NCBI GenBank assembly: GCA_014706385.1 | Contig: JACGZH010000002.1 | Coordinates: 1,178,001-1,242,000, forward strand | Direction of reading: 5' to 3' | DNA: 64,000 nt | From: Phaffia rhodozyma | Lineage: Eukaryota > Basidiomycota > Tremellomycetes > Cystofilobasidiales > Mrakiaceae | Part shown: one piece after another, positions 32,460 to 42,972 of the stretch | Position numbering within the stretch: position 1 is the first letter of the stretch | Layout: the number at the start of each line of letters is the position of its first letter | The notes under the pieces: generated by a model | What the model saw: the letters and a program-made list of their open reading frames with translations, nothing else | Database searches by the model: none | What the model was told of the DNA's origin: nothing | Translations under genes and position numbers: made by a program

Positions 32460-35312
32460 TCACTTCGGTGACGAGCTGAGTACTGAGGAACCATCTACCC
32501 GATCGAACGACGGCCGGTTAGCATTCCAAGACGACCGGTGTTTGACAAAGAAGAGGACGCTTACATTGAGGACCAGACACGGTGGCCAACAGACTGGTCT
32601 GTTCGTTAGGGTCGCCCTCCTCAATGATGGCGATCGAGTTTGCCCGGCTCAGACCCTATGAGTAAGATATCAGCCGATCGGGCCGGTCAGCATTGCCATC
32701 CAGAAAGAAGAGAGAGAGAGGGGAGAATGTGAAGAAAGAGATGGACACGAACGTTAACGCCGTTAGGGTTCAAATTGAACTTTTTTCGTTCACGCTCGAT
32801 GATTCTGGATGATTCGGAAAGACGAAAAGAGGGGTCAGAGATGGAGGAGAAGTCCGTTGGAGTTACGAGAGAATGAAAAAAGAAAAGACGACAAGGACGA
32901 TACCCTTGCATGATCTCGGCGCTGGACGTTCGCCGAGCCGCTTTTTTGCATCGGTTGTCCTGGTAACGGTCACTGGGCAAGGGAGGGAACGAATAGGTCG
33001 GGTGCGTGAATATGGTGTTTGACGGAAAGGGAAGAACTAGAAGAAAGAGAATGGAAACGTTAAGGCTTACGTTTCGTCGACGATTTCTTCACCGATGATT
33101 TCCTCGATCAGATCTTCCAATCTAGAACGGGGCGAGAGAGAGAGGAGGAAAAAGAGAAGAAAGGAGAAGGGAATGAGGAAAGTGAGACAAAGGAAGAGGA
33201 GAGGCAGGACATAGGGAGACATACGAGATGAGACCCATGGCGCCACCTTCCTTGCCTGGGGTAGAACTGATGAGCAACAGGTGGGCTCTTCCGGTCTGGA
33301 AGTAGTCGAGGGCCTGGAAACAGTTGATGGTGGGCGTTGCTTCTGGCAGGGTCGACAACGGGAGGGCGGCAATCTTTTGCGGGTTTTCCGGGTTGTAGTG
33401 CAGGAGCTGTGGAAGAGGGGTGAGTTGGGACGGGCAGGAGGGTGAGTAAGCAGCCGTGGACAAGGAGAAGGTCGACCTAGAGACACATCTGGACTGACCT
33501 TTTTGACGAGAAGCATACCGATGAACGCCCTGGGTCTTCCAGGCTCGTGGATGGGGATTCGAGAGAACCCACTCAGGCTGTTGGGTGAGTAAGATGACGG
33601 TCAGCATGGGAAAGGGAGGAGCAAGAGAAAGGGCGAGGGGCGAATGAAGAAAAGGAACTTGCATGATCTCGTCGATCTTTGCATGGTCGAGAAGGACATC
33701 GGACGACAAGGTCATGACGTCTTTGATTGGTGTCATGACTGTTCTGAGAGATGTGTTAGTGATCGAGACAAGGAGAATGAACAAAAGATAGGATGGATGA
33801 CTGACTGTCTTGGACCTGGGTCGAGTTCAAGCTCACTGGAAAGAGGAGAGGAAGCGATTGGGTGAGAAGAAGAGACGTTTGGTTCGAAACAAGGACTGGA
33901 GACTAACAGACTCCGTTGAGAATGGTGATTTCGTCATCCCGGAGAGGCTCTTCTCCGGTCTTGTGGAACTGGAGGAATGATTTGAGCTCTGCCTTTTTGT
34001 AGGTCTGCAGAGGGGGAAGGAAGGGGGGGGGGGGGGGAGAAAGAGGTGAGGGATTGGATGAGCTGTGTGCGGAGCGGAGGGATTGATAAAGTTGAAGATG
34101 TACTAACGTGCTCTTCGTTCTCTCCCAGGCAAAAGTCCAAGAGCTTCGCGATGGGCTAGGGGAAAGGGAAAGAAAGAGAAGAGAGGTGAAGGAAAGGAAA
34201 GAAAGAGAGTGAGCGAGGGTACACAGAGGGATACGCTTTGGTTGCAGATACGGCAGAGTCCAAGGACAAGAGCAAGAGCAAGCACAAGCACAAGCACAAG
34301 CACAAGCACAAGGCAAAGGGACCTACCCAGGCGATGGGGGAAAAGAGATACATGCAAGCAAGGACGAAGGGAGCGGAGAATGCGCCGATGGAGAGACCGT
34401 ATCTGACGCCGAGGGACTGGGGGATGATTTCTCCAAAGATGACGATGAGAGCGGTGGAGGCGATGACGGCGGCGATTCCTCCGCCAAGGATAGAGTCCAA
34501 GAAGATGGGCAACGACTCGTTGACGATCTGAGTGAGTGTGTGAGTGTGTGAGTGTGTGAGAGAGAGAAACAGAACGAAAGAGTGAGCACAAGGCTAAGGG
34601 CAAGGTCAAAGAGAGCAGAAGGATACGTACGACGTTACCGAGCAAGAGCATGGTCAACACCCAGTGTCTTCCTTTGTTGAGCAGCTTGAGTACTTTGGCC
34701 GCGTTCTTCCTCTCCTGGGGATCACTCGAGCTGTTCTCCAGCACTCGGAGATGAAGGGGATCGAGTCCCATGAGACCAAGGGTGAGTCCGGCTGGAGGGC
34801 AGCATGGTGGTTGGAGTCCATCGGAGAGTGGATCCCAAGCGCAAGCGCGTTAGCTATCGTCATTGCTCACAATCGACCATGAGAACACGAAGGGGAGGAA
34901 CGGGGACGAGACTGAGAGCAAACAGAGAAGGAAAGAGAGAGAGAAAAAAATGAAGAGAAGGAAGAAAAAATGATCCTAAGATGTTTCTTCCCCCCGGGGG
35001 AAGAGCACGAACGTTGGATGGAAGAGCGAGGGGGGGGGAAGCAACGACAAAGGCAACGACAACAACAGAGAAACACTCACCAAACACACCGCCGGTGAGC
35101 ACCAAGGTCACAGAGATCGCACATCTAAGGATGTACTCTTCCTTTGTGAGCGGATCCCGATGATGGCTGCTCACGATGAACGTATCGTTTGCTCCCGTGA
35201 GCTCTGTAGGGAACATGGGTGATGCTCTCACCAGTCTCGCTGCCAGATTGAGGCCTAGAGCGAGCGATCTTGTTCTCCCGAGTGATCTCCCGTACTGTCT
35301 TGTGGGCTGCAT
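32460..35312 (-). CDS. MAM3: Mam3/CNNM-type membrane protein (DUF21 + CBS pair)
   Basis: Yeast Mam3 is a vacuolar membrane protein affecting metal homeostasis, and CNNM relatives handle Mg. The ATG at 35312 starts [19 protein letters not shown]. Then come [17 protein letters not shown] and the DUF21 signature [65 protein letters not shown] and further TM segments. The CBS pair follows: [33 protein letters not shown] and [19 protein letters not shown]. The C-terminus has [19 protein letters not shown] and ends VLSSSPK at 32460-32462. Introns are many and contain long C tracts on the sense strand next to acceptors. The gene is divergent from the ORP gene. Confidence 0.9.
34023..34037. repeat. 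Poly-G (poly-C on the transcript) tract before a 3' splice site
   Basis: About 15 G on the plus strand are a C run on the Mam3-like transcript. It forms the pyrimidine tract about 20 nt before the CAG acceptor that precedes [11 protein letters not shown]. Confidence 0.75.
34264..34312. repeat. CACAAG hexamer microsatellite in a Mam3-like intron
   Basis: Roughly seven or eight units of a CAAGCA/CACAAG hexamer occupy most of a short intron. The next intron (34528-34567) holds a GAGTGTGT/GA repeat. Confidence 0.75.
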
Positions 35313-36283
35313 GTTTACTTTCTGTGCTTTCCTTCTTGGGGGGGTCGTTGATGATGGGGGGGGAGCTGATGAACGCTGGGCGGGATGGACGTTGGAAGGG
35401 GGGGGGGGGAGCCTTAAGGGGGGGGAGCCAGAGGCAAGGGGGGGGGGGGAAATAACCCTAGCCCTAAGTGTGACGTGAGCAGACCGCGTCTCCCCCCCCC
35501 CCCCCGGGGGGGGGTGGCAAGGAGGGGGGGCTAGCATGTAGAGACCATCGGGAGGGGCGACAGATGACACGAAGGGTAGGTAGAGCGTGGATAGCATGCT
35601 GGCGAAGGCGATGGCAAGGGCAAGATAGTCAAGCACGAGAGAACAGAGAGTGCGCACAAGATAGAGCAGAGAGAGAGAGAGCGTGTGCTGCACATCATCT
35701 GTGGGGGATGGGATGCAAGCGCGTTTTATAACATAGATCAACAGAGCATGGCGGCAGCAGCAGCAGCAGTGACAGCAGCGATGGCAAGTACAGCATCACC
35801 CACAAGAACACAAGAACACAAGAACACAAGAAAAGCCATCGAGAGCATCCACACACACAATCATCTCGGGAACGGCCACACGGTGAGCGCGCTCTGTTGT
35901 TTGTCCTTCTTGCCCTCGACGCTCTCTATCCAAAGGGAGGTGGGCTATGTAGACCAGCAGGAGGGGTATCTGGTGATACCCCATCTGATGGTGTTGCCTT
36001 ACCGACGATGGCAGCAACGATGACAACAGCGACGGCCATCATCCCATCATCACCCGCGCTGCTAAAGATTAAGCCGAGATGGAAAGATTCCGTTTTCTTT
36101 CCCTCCGCTCGCCCCCGTTGGTCTGCTCTCATCATCACCATCATCTCTCCAACTTCCCCCCCCCCCCGGTTGCCGACCTAACGACGCCCGCCCCCAGCTC
36201 CCTGACACTCACCCCCCCTTGCCCGTAGTCCCTAGTGTGTGGCAGGATCGAATCCCCCCCCCCCCCCCAAAACCCCCCCCAGA
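35313..36283. promoter_or_regulatory. Divergent promoter MAM3 / ORP with many G and C homopolymers
   Basis: The 970-bp gap contains repeated G runs (about 35338-35450), a C then G run at about 35493-35517, a CAG microsatellite (about 35754-35769), an ACAAGA-type repeat (about 35806-35831) and C runs up to the ORP start (36257-36280). A telobox-like TAACCCTAGCCCTAA lies at 35453-35467, about 141 bp before the Mam3 start. The C run ending in AG directly before the ORP ATG may be the tail of a 5' UTR intron. No gene is supported. Confidence 0.5.
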
Positions 36284-39200
36284 ATGAGCATCGCTGGATC
36301 GGTCAGACAGTTCAACACGCTATCATCAGACGGTCCGTTTAGTTTCCTTGGCTTCCCTTGGCTTCCCTCTTTTCCCTCGCTTCCTCCCCATCTCTTGGCT
36401 CGGTTTCGTTGGCTGTGTGGTTGAAAGTGTCTGACAAACGTCGTCCATCGTGTTCTTACTGTCTTCCCCCCCCCAAAAAAAGGCAAACCAGTGGCAGATG
36501 GAGAGGCTTTCTATCAATTCCAACTGCTCGAGGCACTTAGATCGGGTGAGATCCAACGGATCCATCCTTTCCTCAGAGATCTCTCCAAGCCAGGCTCGTC
36601 CCCAGATGAAGGAGCGGCAATGTTGAGCAAGGCGATCAAGTGTGCATCTTGTGAGTCGTGTTCTTTGCTTTGGTTCTCTTGTGCTTTGTTCTTTACACCC
36701 CCGGGGGCGTTCTACTGAATCCATTCATTCGTTCTTCTTCCTCTTCTTCTTCCTTCTATTGCCCCCCCCCCCTTTCATTCGTGTATGATGCCCCCCCCCC
36801 CTTGCTCTCTAGACGAAACGGTAGAGATCGTGCTCGACAACAAATCAATCAACCCAAACAAACCCCACATCGGCACACCCGCCCTCCATCTGGCCGCAGA
36901 GCTCGGTCGGGCAGACGTCGGTCCGTTCGCAGTCGGTCTTTCATTCAGTCATCGTTTGTTCCCCCCCCCTTGGCTAACATACGATGTCTTTCTTGTTTGC
37001 AATGCCATGCAATGCAACGACAAATCATGCCTTGCCCCCAGTGCAACTCCTTCTCGAACAGCCCATCATAGATGACACCATCAAAGACGACCAAGACAGA
37101 ACCTGCATGGACGTCGCCTCGACCGAAGAGGTCGTCCAGGTCATTCTCGGTAAGATTACTCTCTCTCTCTCTCTTTCTTTCCCTCCATCTCGCCTCCAAG
37201 ATTGCTCCTCCCTCCCTCACTCACTATACTTGCACCGCTGCTCTCTCTCACACACACACACACACAGACTCCCGGACAGCCCTCCAGAACCAGTACCTCG
37301 CCCTTCTGTCCCAATACATCAACGCCCCCCAACACGGGCCCGGCCCGTCCGGTTCGTTACTCGAACTCCTCAAATCCCCCAGAGCCGCCATCCTCGACCT
37401 CAACGCGCTCGACAGAGACAAAGGCGTGTCCCTCCTTCACGAGGCCGTCCGCCGAAAGGACACCGCCCTCGTCAAGTTTCTCGCCCTCGACCGGGGCGCC
37501 GACGTGTTTGTCAAAGACCGCAAAGGCAAGAGCGCCTACGACGGAAGCGCCGGCAACGACGACATTAACAATCTTCTCAAGCAAGGTACGTCCATCGCTC
37601 TCTCACCGTCTCACTCGCCACCCCCCATACTCCCACTCGCTTTCCGTCTCACCACCTCTGGTGTTTTCTTGCCCTCCCCGTTCAGCCTCCAATAACCAGA
37701 AAGCATTGCTCCAGAGCCGACCGGATGGGAAACCGATCACCCAAAGAGGTTACCTGGTTGGTTTCTTTTTCTTCCTTCTTCTCCTTCTCCTTCTTTTCTT
37801 TCCTCTCTCTCTCTCTCTCCTCTCTGTCCTGATCAGCCTAACTTGTTTCCACTTCTCACACCGCCCCAGATGAAATGGACAAACGTGGCCAGAGGGTACA
37901 AATCCCGATGGTTCGTCATCGAGCACGGAATCCTCTCTTGCAAGTATCCCCTCTCTTACCCCCACTCCCTCACTCTCCGATACAAACTCCAAGACACTAA
38001 CATCAACCCCTCTCCCGCCTCACAGACTACCGGAACCAAGAGGAAGAAAACAGGGCCTGCCGAGGCTCGGTCTCGCTCAAGTTCGCCCAGCTAAAGCCAA
38101 CGTCCTCCACCGGGTTTGACATTCAAAGTGCCGGACATGATGCCAGGTTCCCAAAGTTTTCCCTCCGTGCGAGTCATCCCCAGGAAGCGGCCAACTGGTC
38201 TCAGGTTCGTCCTTTTTCTATGCGCTCTTTCTTTCTCTCACAGTGGGGAAAGAAAAAGGAAAATAAAATAAAATATATATAAAACCCTAGAGCTGACCTC
38301 ACCATCAACCCCCTCTGCCTTTCTCTTCATCTCAACCCCAGGCCTTCAGACAGCACATTGATTTCTATAAACCCGGAGGCACCCTAGACAATCAGTCGGC
38401 CACATCCACTAAACGGCCTTCTACCACCATCCGTCGGCAAAACACCCAGTCCTCTCTACACGCGCTCACTACTGGGGAACCCTCGCCCGTCCCACTCACG
38501 TCCGGCAGCCTCCAAATGCCTGCCCCTTCCCGGACGTCCTTCCAGCGATCGACCACCCCCAGAGCGCCCTCGATCGCGCCCTCCTACGACGACGACGCAA
38601 ACACGATCGACGACGATTACGAGGCCGATCCTTCAGACTCGGTCAGCTTCAGGCGAGACCCCACCAAGCTGTCCACCCATCTGCACTGCCCCGGAATCCC
38701 GTACCAGGACAAGTTCGAGCTCCTCGCCAGTTCCACCAGAGCGCACATCGAGGTCACCGACCAACTGTTGGATTCCCTCATCGTCAACTCTTCCTCCAGT
38801 TCGTCTGTCTATAGCTTCCCCGGCTCGCCCACCGCCCCGGTCGCCATCCCCGGCAACGGTCCCGCCCACTTGAACCGTACACCCTCCGTCAACTCGAGGC
38901 AGCAGACCGTCAAGGATTCCATCAGGCAATCCCTCAGGCTGCTCCAGGACCTGGTGGTCGAGTACCAGTCCATGAGCGCCGTCAGAGAACGATGGCTCAT
39001 GGCCAGATACCAGGCAGAGGTAGACGCAAAGAGGCTCTGGGAGGAAAGCATGCAGGACGTCGCCCGACAGCAGGCAGAGATGGAGAGGGAGTTGGCCGAA
39101 GCCGGTAGGCATAACCGGAAGCAGTACGTTTTGTCTTTTTTCTTTTTTTCTTTCTTTTTTTTCTTTCGTTGTTCCTTTGCTCATCTCAAAGCCCCTTCTG

Positions 39201-42085
39201 TTCTCGCACCCATTCTCCCTCTAATTAATCCTTAACAAACACACCAAAAGACAAAAAGAGCTACGAGCTGCTAGATTAATGTCACCCGGGATCCCACTGG
39301 GACCCCAAGGAGACAACTACCTGACCACACCGAGCTCTTCTGCCCAAGGGCCAACCTCCGGACCTCCGGCTACATCCACCACCGCTGGAGCTCCGGTCGC
39401 GCTCCCGAGCTCCCCAGACGTCAAGATCGACCTTCCGGAGGTATCTGTATCAGACTTTGGAACCGGCCTGGTCACCGTTCAGCATGGCATCGGTGCCCAG
39501 GACGACACCAAGGACGATGGGGACGAGGACGAGGATGAGGATGAGTTTTACGACGCAATCGAACAAGGAACCCTCCCCCTCCAGATCCCGTCTTCGATCG
39601 CTCAAGTTCAGACCCAACCCTCGGCCCAGGCCCAGCCCCAGTTGGAAGACCGATTGGAAGAAGCAACGCAGACGAAAGAACTCCTCAGAGACAAGATCTC
39701 GTTGGACGGGGGTGAGTACGAGCCGTACAACCGGTTGAGGAGCCGGCTGCCGATCTCCAGTGACGAGAGACCGCCGATCTCACTCTGGGCGATCCTCAAG
39801 TCGAGTATCGGAAAGGACCTCACAAAGATCTCGTCAGTCAAATCTTCTGTGTGTGTGTGTGTGTGTGTGTGTCTGGCCGGGAGCTGACTGTATGAACGAA
39901 TGACTGACTGACTGACTCGGGGTGTCTTTTTTTATTTTTTTTAAAAAATCTGTCGTCCATTCGCAGGTTTCCCGTCTTTTTGTAAGTCGACAACCTCCCG
40001 ATCTTTATCTCGATAGCAGTGGTGATAGTGGTAGGAATAGTGAGAGCCATGGCTGATGTGATCCGTCTTTCGCTACAGCAACGAGCCAACTTCGATGTTG
40101 GAGCGAATGGCAGAGGATATGGAGTATTCAGAGTGTCGTAAGTGATTTCTGCTCTCTGTCCGGTGTTTGTCTTGGTTGTCCTCCTTCTCACGACTTGTAT
40201 GCCTCGGGGGACTTTCTCCTTCCCAACGAACACACACACACAGTTGACGCTGCCGCCGCCGAGGCGGACTCTTTGAAACGACTGGCGTACGTGGCAGCAT
40301 TCGCGATGAGTAATTACTCGTCCACCGAGGGCCGAATCGCCAAGCCGTTCAACCCGATGCTAGGCGAGACGTTCGAGTACTGCCGACCGGACAAAAAGTA
40401 CAGATACATTTCCGAACAAGTCTCCCACCATCCCCCGATCTCGGCCTGTTACTCTGACTCCCCCCACTGGAGATACTACGGCGAGGTCGACGCGAAAAAC
40501 AAGTTCCTCGGTCGGTCGTTCGAGATCAGGCCGACGGGAATCGCCCACGCCGAGCTTTGCATACCCGCCGGGTGGGCCAAAGCGCCCGGTTATCCAGAAG
40601 ACAAGTTCATGAGCTCGGACGCGAAGCCCATGGTGCTCGAGCACTACAGCTGGCGGAAAGTCACTACCAGCGTCTCAAACTTTATCATGGGCTCCCCGAT
40701 CATCGACCATTTCGGTGATATGGAGGTCACCAATAAGCGAACCGGCGAGGTCTGTGTCCTGACGTTCAAGCCTAGAGGTTGGAAGGCCAGGGATTCTTGT
40801 GAGATCAAAGGTGTCGTCAAGGACGCGCGCGGCCAGACTCACTGGGAAATTGCCGGTCGTTCGTTTTTCTTTTCTTCTCTCTTTCTCTTTGCTTGTCTTG
40901 AATCAGCCGATCTTTTTCTCCAAGTTCATCATTGACTTGGTGATATATTTTCCCCGTCCCCCCCCCCCCCTTTTCCTTTTGCTTTCTTATTTTCCAGGAT
41001 GGAACTCTCAGCTCGTAGCCCGAAAGCATGGAGCCGGACATGGCTCTCTCTTGCCAGATGAGAAGCTGCCAGCGAACGCAAGCGTGCTCTCGTCAAACAT
41101 GCCCAAAGAATACCTACTTGTACGTTTCGTCTGGCTTTTTTTTTTGTTCTCGTTGCGTCTCCTGTTAATTTATTTTTCTTTTCTTGCGCGACCGTTTAGC
41201 TCTGGAAGAACACCGTTAAGCCGGCTGCTCCGTTCAATCTTTCGCCTTTTGCTGTCACTTGTAAGGGCGTTTCCAAAGAGGGTTTTTTTTGTCTATGTTG
41301 TAGATGAGGTGTGCGTCTGTGCTGATTCTGTTGTTCCATGAATATTATGACTGTGTGTTGCAGTGGTTCGTCCGGTTCTTATCCTCTCGGGCTTGAGAAT
41401 GATTCGTCTCCCACCCAGAGTTCACTTCAGGGCTGATTTCGTTTGTTTGGGTTCTATTTCGTCCTTTGTTTCATTAACCGCAGAATGATATTCCTTCCGG
41501 CCTGGAGAGATGGCTCGCTCCTACCGATTGCCGTCTACGCCCCGATCAACGGGCCTTCGAGCTTGCCAAGGTAAGCACCTCGAGATGATCCTGTACTTGA
41601 GTTCCCTCGCAAACATGCCCGTGCTGACGATCTTTCTTCTCTTTTCGCCCTCGACACTCTTTCCTCATCGCTGCACCCAAAGTATGACGAAGCGAACCTC
41701 GGGAAGCAGCAGCAGGAAGCGAAACAACGGTCGACGAGACAGAAACGAGAGACCGGCGAACTGCCCCCTCATCAGCCCCGTTGGTTCTCTTCACAGACCG
41801 ACCCGGACACCAACGAGAGGGTCTGGGCACCCAAACGGACCGAATTGGGCGAGCTCGAGTACTGGTCAGAGCGAAGTCGGGCAGGAAGGGATAATGTCCC
41901 TTGGACGAACGTCGTGAGTTTCTTTTTCGTTTCGTTTCGTTCCATCCGGTCAAACCCCCTTGACCTTGGACGCGCTTGTTTTCAAATCGACTGAACGCCT
42001 TTTCTCTTCGTCTCGGTTTTTTCTCTGAATCCCCCTGAAAAAAAAATATTAGGACGACATCTTTATCCACGAAGTCAAGATGTAG
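36284..42085 (+). CDS. OSH: Osh1/Osh2-type oxysterol-binding protein (ankyrin, PH, FFAT, ORD)
   Basis: This is a lipid transfer protein at membrane contact sites. The N-terminus MSIAGSVRQFNTLSSDGKPV leads to ankyrin repeats (GTPALHLAAELGRADVVQLL; GVSLLHEAVRRKDTALVKFL). A PH domain follows (MKWTNVARGYKSRWFVIEHG; FSLRASHPQEAANWSQAF), then Ser/Pro-rich and coiled segments. An acidic tract leads into EFYDAIE, an FFAT motif for VAP binding. The ORD begins ISLWAILKSSIGKDLTKIS, FPVFF (on a 15-nt exon), NEPTSMLERMAEDMEYSE, then KPFNPMLGETFEY and the family signature EQVSHHPPISAC. It ends with DNVPWTNV and DDIFIHEVKM at 42083-42085. The lipid-binding signature is intact. At 5.8 kb it is the longest gene region here, with many introns; not every border was traced. 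Confidence 0.92.
37249..37266. repeat. CA microsatellite forming a 3' splice-site tail
   Basis: A (CA)n run ends in the CAG acceptor that precedes the exon DSRTALQNQYLALLSQY of the ORP gene. Confidence 0.75.
39848..39872. repeat. TG microsatellite in an ORP intron
   Basis: A (TG)n run of about 12 units lies at the start of the intron just before the 15-nt microexon. UG repeats are known binding sites for splicing factors in animals; a role here is unknown. Confidence 0.8.
39967..39981 (+). other. 15-nt microexon encoding FPVFF of the ORD
   Basis: The exon is flanked by a CGCAG acceptor and a GTAAGT donor. It joins as TC|G TTT CCC GTC TTT TT|C and gives S-FPVF-F, followed by NEPTSML. These residues are part of the conserved ORD core, so inclusion is required for the family motif. 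Confidence 0.85.
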
Positions 42086-42972
42086 ATCAACCTCTCGTTT
42101 ATTCTCCAAACATTCGATCAACGTACCTACCTTTTTTTCTGCCCTACTTGGTTCTGCTTGCCTGCTTTCCTTCCCCCCCCCTTCACCACCCTTCTTCTTT
42201 CCTCTTTGTTCGCTCATTCGTTTGTTTGTCTTTCACCCTTCGTTTTGTTTGAATGCCTCCTAATTCTCTCGAATCACGAAAGTCCAATCATGCCCAAATC
42301 TCTCTTTCCCACCGTTCTTCTTAATTTTTTTCTTCTCATTCTCCTGCTCCATTCGTCCGTCCGTCCGTTTGCTTGATCTCTTGTTTTGTCCATACCGTTC
42401 CGATCTATGCGGACCTTCCGCCGCATCACACAGTCAGAAACGAAACGAAACAAACCAAAACGAACAGACAATTCGATGGAAGGTTATGATAAGATGATCA
42501 CAAAGTGATAAGCAGATTTTCTGGAGCGCAACGAGGTTCTTCGGTCGTACGCTGTGTACATCTTTCTACACTGCGTTTTCCTATACTACACACTTCACTA
42601 CATACTACACAACATATGATACGGATTATGGACTAGAGACTACACTGCGCTGCGCTGTACTACGTTATACATCATATCAAGGACTGGACGGTGGAATACT
42701 ATTTAAAAAAAAAAAGATAAGAGAAGAGAGGAAGAAATTCAAAATGAGTGAATAAGGAAGGAAAAAAGAGAGGGTGGGAGGAGGTCTGGGTGTTGAATTA
42801 CAAGAACATTCTGCGAGAATAGCCCGAAAAGAAAAGAAAAAAAAAAGATAAGAAAAAGAAAAAGAAAACGAAGACCAAGCTGAGAAAGACGTAAAAAGAG
42901 AAAGAAGAAGAACCCCACTGCAAGCTGAGAGAAAAGGTCGTAGTCTGTCCTGTCTCCTCATACTCCAACCCT
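42086..42972. other. Convergent intergenic region, ORP 3' flank
   Basis: The 890-bp gap is T/C-rich next to the ORP stop. It has short CTACAC/CTGCG repeats at about 42560-42660 (TACACTGCG occurs twice) and then purine-rich sequence toward the minus-strand gene. No gene is supported. Confidence 0.5.

Noticed and set aside
34264..34567. Tandem repeats as a CRISPR-like or minisatellite array
   Set aside because: They are simple hexamer and octamer microsatellites without spacers, inside introns of a eukaryotic gene.
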